Positions 1-29,400 of a stretch of DNA of 64,000 nucleotides are shown in pieces (the first letter of the stretch is position 1; the number at the start of each line of letters is the position of its first letter). This DNA comes from Rostratula benghalensis. Lineage: Eukaryota > Chordata > Aves > Charadriiformes > Rostratulidae. The position numbers and the translations under genes are program-made. The notes under the pieces are model-generated. The model was not told where the DNA came from, searched no databases, and saw only the letters and a program-made list of their open reading frames with translations. The DNA lies in the NCBI GenBank assembly GCA_013399305.1, contig VXAI01000021.1:2501464-2565463 (forward strand), in the 5' to 3' direction.

Positions 1-193
1 GTTTTTCTCTCTCCCTAGGTTTTCAAGTTTAATCTCAGTTCTTTTTCAAAAATGTGCAAGTTCCGTTAGCATCGTTTCCAGAAGTCCACAGCTTGCAGGT
101 CTTCCTGCGACAACTATAAGATCTGCACATATGCTAGGTTGTACTCCTACACCTATTGCAGATTTTGCTCTCAAACCTGTACAGCATGCATTC
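1..193 (-). other. GTF2H1: GTF2H1 3'UTR, cut by the window edge
   Basis: This is the sequence after the GTF2H1 TGA at 196-194, read on the minus strand. No AATAAA or ATTAAA is visible on the minus strand here, so the transcript end lies beyond the left edge of the window. Confidence 0.7.
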
Positions 194-17136
<16,943 letters not shown>

Positions 17137-17140
17137 CTAT

Positions 17141-20100
17141 TAAAAGCATACAGTTGAGCTGATTAGTATAATATTTTTTTCTTTTGCTGTAAATCTTTCA
17201 CTGCTCCTATCTACACCAAAGCATTAAAACCCACGTTGACTTGTTAATGCCTACATAATTTTTGAAACATTCCAGATAAACATGACCCGCTCTGTCAGTG
17301 CGATCAGCAAATTTATTTAAACAAAATACTGCCAGCTGCCTTAATAATTAATCTAATTATATTACTGATACTGCTTTTGCTCCAATAAGAGACCCCCAAA
17401 TCTTACATTTAAACCGATAACCAAGTTTTCCTGTTTTAACGTTTCTTTACTGGTTTTTCAACTTCAGAATAGTGAAGCTAAGCAATGACATTAATTCCAA
17501 ATCTCCTCTGGCATTTGGCAGTGATTCCCTTCTTCAGTGTGAATGGCAGATGTTAAATCACTTCAGAAAGCAGAAGGATACAAAGTATGTGAAAAATCAC
17601 GGATTTTCACTTCTCTGTGCTAAAGATAAGGTAGCCCCGTTATCTCTGGCTCTTATTGTGGTGGGTTTTACCCAAATATTTTGTACTTGATTCCAGCTGG
17701 GCAGTCTCCTGTCCCTCTCCCCTAAAGTCTGAGGGACTAATGTTATTACCTACTTCCAGTCTTACATCAACAAGCTTTTTGATGCTTGCTGCATTCTCCT
17801 CCCCAGCAGTCACCATCATTCCTTTCTACAGGTTCACCCTACAGCCTGAAATTTCTCAAGTGATAAAAGACACTGCAAGTACAACTCCATTCCATTAACA
17901 TACTGTTGTACACTCTTCAAAAAATTACACCTTTGGTATGTTTGCCAAAAATGTTTAGTCTGTTAAATTTTCTACTTCATGTGAAAAACAGTATTTCAAA
18001 TGCTGACACACGTTTTGTACATTTTAGAATACCTGTAATATTTGCTGGAGCCTACATCAAACTTCAAACAGCAACCCCCAGCAGCTATCGCTCTACTAGT
18101 CAGCGTTACAAAATTATAATTTTAAGCACTTAAATTCACATACTTTTTTTTCCCTTACAAAAAAACAGCAACAAGATAGGATGTTTTACTCTGACAGTCT
18201 GGCCAATACCATAGCATTCTGTTCAGCAAAAGTCACACAAGCCCATTTCCAAAATGAGTTAAGTGGAATACTAATTGGGAAGACTTAATAGCCAAAGGGC
18301 TCTGCGCTTAAGCTTTGCTCCTTCATCACTTCAGTCATCCAAAGCTTTGCCAAAGACATCAGTGGGTTTCACATCAGCACCACTGCAGCAGTCACTAAAA
18401 CATGCTGTGCCACATTCAGAGAAGCCCTGCTAATACTTTCTCAAAGAGAACTGCATGGCATGATTTCAGGACCGTTTCCTAGCATAATCCATTACAGTCT
18501 CCCCAGCAGCATTATTCTCTTTTTGCGGTATTCGCCCTACCATTTTATGTAGTTTCCTCTTACAGGTCTGTGGTCTCTCCTCAGCACCTTATACTTACTG
18601 CAAAAAAAAAGCAGCTGGCCACGGACTCTATAATAGAATAGAAACCTCAACGTATCCAAGACTAAGGATTTTGCCTTTTTTCTCTTCTTGTTACTTCACA
18701 GTCCTTTAAGGTCGTTATTATCCAACCCAGTAGAGACAAAGCCACAGAACACAAAGGAATTAAACCTGTGCTGCACAGGAAAAAAAAAAAAAGGAAAGCA
18801 TTTCCATTGTCAGGCTTATTCTGATGCAAGTTGCTTTGCTTTTCCACCATGCTGTTTCACCCACCTACAACTAGGAATGAAAATGCAGCCAGCAAGCAAC
18901 TTCTCCTTTACAACTGCAGAGTTTCTAGCACACTACTCTGCATGTGCAATCTGTGAATGCACAATTATCCCACAAAAAGTGGCTCATTTTGGCTTCTGGG
19001 AGGGTGAGCACACTAGCTCACTGCTGTTCTTTCTTATGTCATTGCCATGCTTCCTTTTTCATGCAGTAGTTTATGGTGGCAGTAGGATGATACAACTCAC
19101 AAGCACAGTAACCGTTACCCAGAATGGAGAAAGCCCTAATCAGTACATCAAAAAGAATTAAAAAACCTCAACCTATTAATAATGAGGATTTAAGAAAATT
19201 ACCGTATGTCACTAATGAAAAACAAGATGGCTTCTTGTTAGAAATAGTACAGGAAAAATTCTGAAAGAGAAATCTCACCTAGGTACTAAAAAAGCGTGAG
19301 GATGGTCTCCTACCAACTGCAGAGCCCCCGGAGATTTGTGACCTCACTAAGTACACCAGTCATTTTCTTTTCTTTTGAACTTAAGGCTTACTATGCAGAT
19401 GGGCGAGAGCCATCAATGATCTATTCATGCCTGCCCAAATCTCATAACCACTATATTTAACAACCAAAGTTTCCAGGAATGAGTACTGCAGATGATGACA
19501 CTGCTGCTTCAAAGGGAAAGAACTGGAACACGTGTACAGAGAAATACTGTTATTTTATAACTTTACATGATAATTTTAATCTGCTCCTAAATGAAGGAAC
19601 ATTAAAGTTCTTCATCTGCAAATTTCAGAAGACAAACCCTTCTCTGGTTTAAGTACCTTCCAGAATAGGAAGGTCAGACACAGTTTATTTTAAATTCTTC
19701 AACAATGAAGCTTTTGAAGTGATAGTTACTAGTTCTGAAAAAGCACTTGAATCAATCCGTAGCCCTAACCCAATAGTAGCCTAATGGAGTATGACTTGTT
19801 ATCAAGCCTGTCTTGAGGATGTTCATTTCAGCTGCAGTTTACAACTGGCAAGGTCTATCAGGGAGCTTCAGTGTAGGCACAAAAGAAAACAAAAAAGGTC
19901 CCATTTGCTTGTTCGTCTATAACCTTTCCCCTCCCAGCTCTGTAGAAGTAAACTCAGCTTCTGGAAATACTGTCAAATTCCAACAGCTATCCTTCCTCTA
20001 CCTCTTTTAAAATCGGGTACCTTTCTTCTCTGTTCCTTACAACACCTATTCTGAATGCTCTCCATTACTGGCATTTCACTCCAGTCTCTTCCCATGTGTT

Positions 20101-21008
20101 TTTTTCAAGTTCTGAGCAGCCACAGAGGAAATTTTTACAAATTTTAATAATCACGACTATTAGCCATGGGCTGGCAGACGAGCTCTGACAGATTTTATGC
20201 AGGCCTTGCTGCTAAGTTTCTGCTCCCTGCAGGGAACAGCAGAGTATCTACGCTAATGGCCCAGCCTGAACCGCAGTGGCATGGGTATGCAGCCAAGGCC
20301 CCCATGGTTCACCCGCACAACCCAGGGACTCCTTGCGGGGGCCGAGGAGCTGGCAGAGCAGCACCCCGAGGGGCAGGGGCAGACCTGAGAGAGGAATACA
20401 GCTCAGCAGAATGGGGACGCATGAGCAGCACCGATTGCGAGCTGAGGGAAGCCATCGTTTGTGCCCCTGAGGGGTCACTCCGGTCTCCCTTCCTCCGCAC
20501 CACCTCTGCTCCCTGTTTCTGCCTGCGGCGAAACGGGCTGGGGGACATCCCCTACCTACAGGGCACTAGCATCCCGGGCACAAAGTGGCAACGGCGGCCC
20601 AAGAAGCCGCTGCGAGAACACCTCTGTCTATGGCCCACACTCGCGGCCAAACGCTTGGGTGAAATCCAGTGCCCCCCTGTCACGGTCCCACTGGCGCAGC
20701 GCTACCATCTTTCCCCACTCCCCGGGGGGCTGCCGCCGCGCCTTCCTTCATGGCACCCTCAGCCCCGCCAGGCCGCCGCCGCTAAAACGGCGCCGCGGCT
20801 GGGAGCGGGCAGGGAGGAAGAGTAAGAGGCCAAAGGCCACCACGGCACTACCGCAGCGCGCCCAGCCCGCCGCAACGCTCTTCCACCACCCGTAAGAGAC
20901 GACCGCCGGGGCCAGGCAACGGATCGGGCCCAGCTGCCCCTCGCACGCACACACACAGAGCGGTCGCCACCACCCGCCTGCCGCCCCCCGCCCCGGCGGA
21001 CTCCTTAC
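17141..21008 (-). other. GTF2H1 intron 1
   Basis: No coding exon was recognised on either strand. The proximal part (about 20.2-21.0 kb) is GC-rich and belongs to the CpG island, so it carries several long but unsupported open frames. The rest is AT-rich intron with short A runs. Confidence 0.6.
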
Positions 21009-21120
21009 CGTGTGGGCAGCAACGGCGACCTACTCCGGGCCGGCGCGCTGGCTGCTGCCGGCGGGAGGGGCCCGGTGCGGGAGCAGGCGCTACGGGGGTC
21101 GGGCCGCCGCCGGGGCCATG
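21009..21120 (-). other. GTF2H1: GTF2H1 non-coding first exon (5'UTR)
   Basis: On the minus strand a strong donor (ACG then GTAAGGAG) ends an exon at 21009 inside the CpG island. The start codon lies in the next exon, whose acceptor is a few bases upstream of 17121 (TTATAG at about 17124-17129, or AATAG at about 17136-17140). The 5' limit of exon 1 is a guess because no TATA box or mapped start is available. GTF2H1 genes generally have a non-coding first exon, which fits. Confidence 0.6.
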
Positions 21121-21138
21121 GGGCGGGCAGGGTACAGG

Positions 21139-21654
21139 CACGTGACCGGAACAAGCTCCAGGAAGGGCGGGGAAGAGGGGGAAGGAGACCGCCTCACATC
21201 CCCTGCGGTCACGTGAGGCGGCCTAGCCTCCCCTGCCCCCCCGGTCACGTGACGGCCCCTCCCCCGTCGCCATGACAGTAGCAGGCGGAGGGGGGAGTGA
21301 CGCGGCGGTAAACAGTAGCGCGGCCGCCGCCCCCCCGCCTTCGCCCCGCCGCGCCCGTCCCTCCCCGATCCCCGCCGTCACCCGGGCCCGCGTCACGCGG
21401 GCCCCGCTCGTCCCCCGCCATCGGCCCCGGCTGCTCTGCTCCCAGGTCGGCGTCGTCGCCGCCACCGCGCTGCGGGGGAGGGGCCTCCTCCCCTCGGCAA
21501 CGGCCCGCGGCGGGAGGGGGCGCCGCGCGTCACCGTCACGTGGCCAAGGGCAGGGCGGGCACGCGTGACGTAGCTTCCTCCCGCGAAGGCGCGCCTGGCG
21601 TGACGCAGCACGGTGCGGCCGCATGGCCCCGCCCCGCAGCAGCACGAGCACGTG
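21139..21654. promoter_or_regulatory. Cluster of five CACGTG E-boxes
   Basis: CACGTG occurs at 21139-21144, 21210-21215, 21246-21251, 21537-21542 and 21649-21654. Flanks are GG..ACC, GT..AGG, GT..ACG, GT..GCC and AG..ATC. Three of the five have the 5' GT of the CLEAR consensus. The motifs are read directly; the regulator is inferred. Confidence 0.6.
21244..21253. promoter_or_regulatory. Perfect palindromic CLEAR/E-box site GTCACGTGAC
   Basis: The ten bases GTCACGTGAC match the CLEAR consensus bound by the MiT/TFE factors (TFEB, TFE3, MITF), and also suit USF and MYC/MAX. It lies about 140 bases upstream of the estimated GTF2H1 exon 1 and upstream of HPS5, a lysosome-related organelle gene. 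Binding is inferred. Confidence 0.6.
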
Positions 21655-21689
21655 ATCCCCGGGCGGGGAGGGGCGGGGCTGGTGGTGAC

Positions 21690-22237
21690 TGCGTGAGGGG
21701 GCCTGGGTGGCGGGTGAGGGGCGCTGTCGGGAGGGAGCGGTGTCTTTTGGCGGTGCGTCCGTCTGAGGTGGAACGGAGCCTTTCCCGCTGGTGATACTTG
21801 AGCCCCGCCGAGGGGCTGTGGTGGAGCTCCCGGCTGGTAGGGAGTTCGGCGCCTGCCGGCGGTGGATGCCTCGGGGACCGGAGCGGGGACCGGCTTAGTC
21901 CTGGGAGCCGCCGCCGTCCCGTGTGGCGGTTCCCGGGCGGTGGCAGCAGCAGCTTTCGCTTTGGCAGCCGCCGTTGTCGGAGCGTTGGTGCGCGCCGTGC
22001 CTTACGCCTGTGCTGGGGAGTGGGAGCTGGTGTCAGGCGAGTGGGAAATTCTCGTCCCCTGGTTCCAGCCTTATTCTGCCCGCGGGGCAGAGGCCCTCGG
22101 CGGCTCAGTCTGCGGGGCGCGGCTGGGCCGGTGGCGGAGCCCGCCCGCCCGCGTTCTGCTGGCAGCTGTTGCTGGGGGAGTTGAATCGTTCTTCGGAGGA
22201 CGCTTTGCTGTTCTCCCCGTCGTCTATCTGAGAGGAA
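21690..22237 (+). other. HPS5: Probable HPS5 non-coding first exon region
   Basis: The HPS5 start codon exon (23417 onward) begins with an acceptor, so a non-coding exon must lie upstream. The best candidate donor is GAGGAA followed by GTAAGC at 22238; a G|GTGAGG near 21712 is another. Exon start and donor choice are not decided by sequence. Confidence 0.35.
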
Positions 22238-23416
22238 GTAAGCTGGGTCTGCGGTGCTTCTCCCCAGATGGGGGCTGGCAGACCCCCTGTGTTCCCAGGG
22301 CAGTTAGAGGCCGAGGCGGGTGCTGGTTCCCGAGAGCGGAGTCCTAAGGCAGGATTGAAAATCTCATCTAGGCTTTCTTAAGTCGAGGTTATCTGCGACC
22401 GTCCTTGTGACAGACTGTGTAAAACAGAGTGTTTTTCTGGACTAAATGATTTAAAACAAAGCTATCCTTTCTTAGTCATGTTTGGCTCTATTGCTGGAGT
22501 GGAGGTGATCTCACATCTTGTAATTTAAGACTTTTAAGACAGTTTTGATAATTTTGAAGAAACATTTTGTAGTATCCCTGGCTAAATATGTATCTTCTAT
22601 TTTTTTATAGTGCCTGATGAGAGTAAATATTCCCTTTTCTTGTGATGAAACTGAGGAAATGTAAGACTTTGTGTGACAGTATTTCTGGAAGGGGGTTATT
22701 TAATGGGCTTTGGTTTGGGGTTTTTTTTGTTTGTTTGTTTGGGTTTTTTTAGCAACATAGAGGTCTAAACTTTAAAAATTCCCTGGCAAAAGATTCTTTT
22801 AAAGTACCTGCTGTTTAGGAAAAATATATGAGGTTGCAGCTTCAATAACTAATTATTGGTTTTTCCTGTGTTATCTATCCTGTATGCTGCAAAGAAGGTA
22901 CTGTGGAAAGAATAGTTTATACATGTTTATGTATAGTTTTATTAAAAATGCACAAATGCATTTAATTCATAAATGCAAGTAATTCTATCCTCAACTGATA
23001 CCAAATTTAGTAATCTTTAATTTAGATTTGGGGGAGAAGATGGTGCCAATGCTAAATGTTATCCTTGAGAAAATTAGTTTAAAATGAAGGGTGCACGTTT
23101 CGGGGGAAGTGCGTTGTACCCTAAAAAAGGCTTTTTCCATAGGTAGACAGAACTTGTTCACAGGTGGATGTAAATATATCTTAAAACTACAATTTAAATA
23201 TTGCCAAAGTTGGTAGCTGATAGGCTTTCTGAAATGACCTTCAATGAAAACTTCTCGTAAATGAAGCAGGGGTCTATTTTTGTAGCCCTTGGGCCTTTTC
23301 AACAAACTGAAACCTGATGTTGTTTGGGAAGGAATATGTTCTGTGTTTCTTTAAACACAGAAAAACAGATGTAAAACTAAAAAGGTGAACTAATCAAGAT
23401 CTTCCTTTATTTTTAG
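22238..23416 (+). other. HPS5 5' intron
   Basis: AT-rich sequence between the CpG island and the exon carrying the start codon. It holds T-rich and GTTT-repeat stretches near 22720-22750. No exon was recognised. Confidence 0.45.
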
Positions 23417-23481
23417 CAGGTACAGCTAAAAGCTGAAGCTGTAATGCACCCATGATTGAGTAGTGCTCGTCTTGTGCATCA
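23417..23481 (+). other. HPS5: HPS5 5'UTR with two overlapping minimal uORFs
   Basis: The acceptor is TTTTTAG at about 23412-23416. Just before the main ATG lie ATG-CAC-CCA-TGA (23444-23455) and, overlapping it in another frame, ATG-ATT-GAG-TAG (23452-23463). The main start at 23482 follows 18 bases later in the context ATCAATGG. Such tiny uORFs can lower translation of the main frame; that effect is inference. Confidence 0.7.
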
Positions 23482-26400
23482 ATGGCCTCTGTGCCAATCA
23501 TTCCGGACACTTACAACCATGTGTTGGCAGAATTTGAGTGTTTGGATCCATTGCTTTCTGCACTCAGGCTGGATTCTAGCCGTCTGAAGGTGAGTATGTG
23601 GCATTTGGTGGTGGTGTTCTGTTTTTTAAAATTGAATAATGACCTTACTTAGTTCATCTGATTAACTCACGGGATTTACAGGATTTGATTAACTCTTTTT
23701 GAGTGAGTGCCTGCTTGCTCATGGGGAGAACACTTTAGGGAGAAGTAGTAATGAAGACAAAGGGTCCTGTTGCTCTCTGTATGTGTTTTCTTAATGCAAC
23801 TGTGGGGTAAATAATACAGCCTCATATGGCTGCTGTAATTGCAGAGAGGGCTGTTCTAATATCTTTGGCAACTGTGCTGCCACTGTTTCAGGAGTAGTAT
23901 ACACAGCTGGCAAACAATGAAGCCTTTAAAAACATAATATAATCAAGAAAAAGATACTGTCGTTGGTGCTTACTAGCAGCTTTGTTGTACCTTGTGATTT
24001 ATATTCCTTCAGTGCACATGTATAGCTGTGTCGAAGCGATGGCTAGCTCTGGGCAGTTCAGGAGGAGGATTGAATCTTATACAGAAAGATGGTTGGAAGC
24101 AAAGACTTTTTCTCACTCATAAGGTATGGGTAAAGAATTCTATAAAAAAATTTCCAGGGAAAATGGGACTGGAAAAGATACATTGTTTCAAGCTAATTTT
24201 TATTAAATCAACAGGTGTTTTCAGCTTGCTGAATTGTCCAAATAAGGTGAAGTTTTGGACTGCTCCATTTAAAAAAGGTTGTGATACTGGAGCGTATCCC
24301 CAGAGTTTGTGGTGAAATAGATTTCATAAGGTGTGAAAGAAGTTACTTGAGGGGGTCAGGCCTTTGTTTTTCAAATTCTTACTTTTAACAGCAGGAACAA
24401 AGTCACCTGGATATTTAAGAATTAGAAGAAATTTTTGAATATTAATATATTTTTGATTGCTGTTTCTACAGTCAGATGCTATTTCCTGGCAGTCATTGCT
24501 GCTTCCACCTTAACATGGATGCAGCCATGTTTTTTATGGTTGGGAGCATCTTGCTTAGTCCTGGCAAAACAACTTCCATAGGTGCAAGGACAGGAAACTG
24601 ATTTCTGTGTTTTCCAAATTGGAGAATAAACTGCAGATGTTTCTCTTGATGCTGTCATGTTGTGGTCAGCTGCATCTTTTTAGAGTCAACTCAGTGTTTG
24701 CGAACAAAACCCAAATAAAACAAAAGGCCCACACGTACCTCAACAGTGTGGTAGCAACTGTTAACATGAGTCTTGTTTATATCTTAGTGATAAAAGTTAT
24801 GTGTTGGTAAAGGCAGTACAAGAACAACTTTTGCCTGTACTTACTCCCATACTTTCTTTCAGGAAGGTGCCATTTCCCGGGTTGCCTGTTGCTTACATGA
24901 TGAAGACTACGTTGCTGTCGCCACCAGGTGAGTGATGTACTTACAAACCTGAATTCTAGATAAATATTTTAAAGTAGCTTAGAAGCTTTGGACTTGAACA
25001 TCTGCAGAGAAGTTGGAATTAGCTGGTAGGGACCCCTACAGAATAATTCCCTGCATAGACAGTTTGCTTAACATTTTTTCTAGTATAATTGTTCCAGAGT
25101 AAGTATTAGTTCTGTAACAGAACATCTGTGGGAGAGCTAATGCATGTGAAGTTATGATCATAAAGGTCTCCTGGAGACCTTTCAGCATAAAAAGAAATCT
25201 CTTCATCTACTTGGTAGAGTGAGATTGGTGGCTAATACCATTTATATTGTTTAAAATCTATTTAAATGTTTATTTTTCCACATTCTCAGTTTCAATTCCA
25301 GTAAATGTGAGAGCCTTCCAAAGCTGTTTATACATTGTAGTGCAAGGAAGGACACTTCCTCCTCTTCAGAACTGAGAATGTAACACTTCTTGAAAGCATG
25401 TAGCCTCAAACGTGGCCAGCTCTGATATGTACTACTTTGCTTAGGTTTTCTGTTTCTTTGGAATAATGCATCTTCGTTGATGGTATAACATCAGAAGGCT
25501 TATTCTCAAATTGCATTTTTCTGTTTCAATTGTTGTAGCCAAGGTCTTGTAGTAGTCTGGGAGCTGAATCAGGAACGTCGTGGGAAGCCAGAACGAATTT
25601 ACGTTTCCTCTGAGCATAAGGGCAGGAAGGTAACAGCTCTGTGTTGGGATACGGCTGCCCTTCGTGTTTTTGTCGGTGATCACGTGGGAAAAGTATCAGC
25701 CATCAAGATAAACACATCAAAACAAGGGAAGGTAAGAACTCACGTACTTTGAGATTAAGAGGTTCCCAGGGAATGATGTGTGGAATCTTTTTGTTTATTT
25801 TAGTAAAGCAGAACAGAATAAACTTGCCAGCTGATGAAATTCTGGTAGCTTTGACTGTTGGGATGAAAAACCAGTCTCTTCAGAAAACAGAAATCTGAAC
25901 TTGTGAACTTCCCGCACCCCCTCTTGTAGCTATTTTACTAATACAACATAAAAATGCTTTCAAATGTACAGAATAAAAATTCTTGCAATTGACAAGTATT
26001 CCAAGTCTTTGGCCTTGGTGTTTCTGAGCCTGCTGGATTCCCTGGATTCCAGCTACAGCTTCAGTTGTGTGGTTTCGTCCTCAGGTCTGCGGTCGGCCTG
26101 AAAAAGGGCAATACCAGACTCTGATTTTGCTTGGCTCTGGATACCCTTATTCTTAAAAATGGGGATTAGTTAAAATAAATGGAAGGTGGATGTCAGGCTG
26201 ACATCTATTTTTTTTTTTTGTGCCCTTTGCACAAAATGTAATATGCCAGCCTGATTTCTACCTCTTGAGGCTTTCAATTTTGCCACTACTAGATTCTTTC
26301 TTTCTCCTTTTAGTCTGTAAGAAATGGATGTGTTCCTCCAGATCCTCTATAGCCCTGATGAAAGATTTTGATGGAAAAGTTGACCAAATGCAAAAAGTCT

Positions 26401-29400
26401 TGCTACTTTTTGAAGAAAGAGCAAATAATTCAACTGTGGGAAGAGAGGGGAAGAAGAGAGAAGGGCAAGGCCCATGGAGTACATGTCTACTCATGCATAT
26501 TAACATGATTGGACTATTGAATCTCTTGTGTAACATGCCATATTGAAGTAGGGAATTGACACCTTCCTAACAAAGAAAACCAGCTTGAAGCTGTAAAAAA
26601 TGGTGACAATCTGCTAGAAAATCTGCATGCAGGTCCAAGTAGTTTCTATGAATAAAAAGCCTGTCTATGACTGTTCTGCCACCAAGGCCAAGTTCACCAA
26701 GGTGAACTGGGACACTATTTGTAATAAATAGTATTTGGGTAATGTGCTGCAGGGTAATAGAGAAAGTGAGTTTATGTAAACCACCTAAATCCAATGGAAA
26801 TTTTCTTTTTTCCTATCAAGTAATCCCTCAGGTTTATTTCCATAAAACTCTTTGGTGGCTGGAAGTACCTGTGAGAAGAGAAAACTGTCAACAGCACAAA
26901 GCTTACAACAGCAAGAATAAAACCCCCTCTAAATGTTACAAAACCATACTCATAAGAAAATGGCAGGATGCTACAGAGGAGGATGATTTTGGGAAAAGGA
27001 GGATTTAGATTTTTATGCCTTTGAGCACTGAAGCCTTATTTTGTAGGAGAGAAGTGAGAGAGAAGAAAAGAACTGCTTTCTTACGCTGTGTATTTGTCGC
27101 ATATATGAGTCTTTTCTGAATTTTGTGACTTTAAGTTAAAGAAATAGTCTTCACTTTGAACTGAGGTCCTGTATGTTTGTTTTCTTTTTCTTCCCCATTT
27201 TAACTGTAGGCTGCTGCTACTTTTGTGATGTTTCCTGTTCAGATTATAACCACCGTAGATTCTCGGGTTGTTCAGCTTGATTATTTGGATGGAAGGCTAC
27301 TCATATCTTCACTTACACGCACTTATTTGTGTGATACTGAAAGGCAAGTTATGTTTTATTTGTGAAATGCTGGACTTTGTAAAATACTGGGCGAAGTCAC
27401 ACAGTTTTTGAAGTGATTTCTGGAGATCACTTTGTCCTATTTTCCTGCTCAAAGCAGGGTCAGACAGAGTAGATTGTGCAGGACTGTCTAGTTAGGTTTT
27501 CCAAGGATGAAGACTCCACAAGCTCCTCAGTTTCCATTTGTGTCTGTTGCTTTTTGTCCTTTCACTGGGCACCACTGAGAGTAGGCTGGCTCTGTCTTCT
27601 TTACTCCCTCATCAGGTATTTTATACACGGAGGGTTAGATGAGTTCCACTCTGAGGCTTCTCTGTTCCAGATTAACTAGCCTGGCTCTCTCAGCCTCTTC
27701 TTATGAGACAGGTGCTGCAATCCTTTTTTCATCTTTGTGGCCTATCACTGGATGTGCTCTAGTATGTCTGCCTCTGTCTTTTGTACTGGGGAGCCCAGAA
27801 CCAGACCCAGCACTCCAGGTGTTTCATGAATGCAGAGAAGAGGGGAAGGATCACGTCCCTTGACCTGCTGGCAACAGTCATCCTAATGCTTCCCAGGAAG
27901 CTTTTAGTCTTCTTTGCCAAAAGGCACATTGCTGGCTCAGGGACTCCCAGTACCTTATCTATAAAGCTGCTTCCCAGCCAGTGGGCCTGTGCTGGTGCCT
28001 GGAGTTCTTCATACCCCGGTGCAAGACTTTGCATTTGCCTGTCTCTGTTTATCTAGCCCATGCTGCCTCATGCTGTCTGTAAAGATGTTAGAGGTGGTGG
28101 TGTCAAAAGCCTTACTGAAATCAAGACAAACAACATCCGCTGCTCTGCTCTCCTCTCATCTATCAAGCCAGTCATTCAGTTGTAAAGGGCTATAAACTTG
28201 ATTTCCCCCTTGAAAATCCATGCTGACTATTCATAATCACCATCTTAGCTTTCATGTAATTGGAAATTATTTTTGTGATCATTTGTACCATCACTAGGTT
28301 GACCAACTGGTTTTGCTGAAAAAAAATAGCCCCTTCATTACCTGAGTTTATTTAAACTAGTAAATATTTCTGCACTCTGTCTTTTATAAACTTCATGCAG
28401 ACTTTATAATCTGGATAACAGACATATTTTTTTTTAAGCACCAATCCAAATTCAGCAACTAGTATTTACTATTTTTATTTTTCAAAAACAACATAAAATT
28501 AATTAGAGCTTCTATTAATGCTGACTTAACAATTGTGTTTTTTCCACTAGAGAGAAGTTCTGGAAAATTGGTAACAAAGAGAGAGATGGAGAATTTGGAG
28601 CATGTTTCTTCCCTTTTGGAAAAAACAGTGGGAATCAGCCATTGATATATTGTGCTCGACCTGGCTCTAGGATGTGGGAGGTGAACTTTGATGGGGAAGT
28701 GCAAAGCACACATCAGTTCAAGCAGCTGCTCTCGTCACCGCCTCTCCCTGTTGTTACTCTCAGGTAGAAGCATGAGTGTCACCAGTGATAAACCTTGCTT
28801 GAGACCTGTAGACTAACTGAAAAGAACTGCATTAATACTGAGAAGATTAAATAACCTCCTAGTGCAGTCAAGCATTAATCCTACTCTCATCTTAATATGT
28901 TCTCTTCTAATAATGGAAACTGGTATCTGAGTTATCAAAAACACCAAAACCTTGATTCTGCGAGTATGTCTGTGTGACTACTGCAATGAATGCTGCTGTC
29001 ATTAAACTATGCTTATTTAAGACAGCCTTTTTAGTTTTCAGGGTTAATAATATTGTATTAAGGAAGTGAAACTGCTCTGGGTGTACTTGTAACTGATACT
29101 AATTTTACTTCACAGGCTGGATCCTCATTATACTAGTTCCAGCTGCTCTCCACAATCTTTATCTTTCCCCAAGCTACTGTATTTGGCGTGAGTATTTGTC
29201 AGCATAAGTTTCAGTTTCTGTTGATAAAGTAGACTTAAAAATAAGAGTTGTATATTCCACTACTTTATATTATCAACTTCATCTTTTCCAAGTATTATGC
29301 TAAACAACTCGCTTCTCATTTGTTGTACTTAAGCCAATGCCATCCTTGCATATTTCACAGTGGCTGCCACAATTAACTGTTGCACCCTTAATGTCTGCTT

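Larger units (their letters stand above)
20900..22350. promoter_or_regulatory. CpG-island bidirectional promoter, GTF2H1 / HPS5
   Basis: This GC- and CpG-dense block sits between the minus-strand GTF2H1 exon 1 (ending at 21009) and the plus-strand HPS5 5' end. It contains repeated CACGTG, TGACG half-CRE elements (21566, 21601) and GC boxes, with no TATA box at either start. The sequence turns AT-rich at about 22350. Head-to-head housekeeping genes commonly share such an island. The start sites themselves cannot be fixed from sequence alone. Confidence 0.85.

Noticed and set aside
18688..19161. 157-codon frame in GTF2H1 intron 1
   Set aside because: No homology recognised, no conserved splice context, and it includes a translated poly-A run.
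20166..20825. 219-codon open frame (plus strand) in GTF2H1 intron 1
   Set aside because: It lies in the GC-rich CpG-island flank where stop codons are rare. It overlaps other open frames on both strands and resembles no family.
21223..22347. Several 80-160 codon frames in the CpG island
   Set aside because: Open frames occur in several phases on both strands with Arg/Gly/Pro-rich translations, which is expected from high GC. This region is promoter and non-coding leader.
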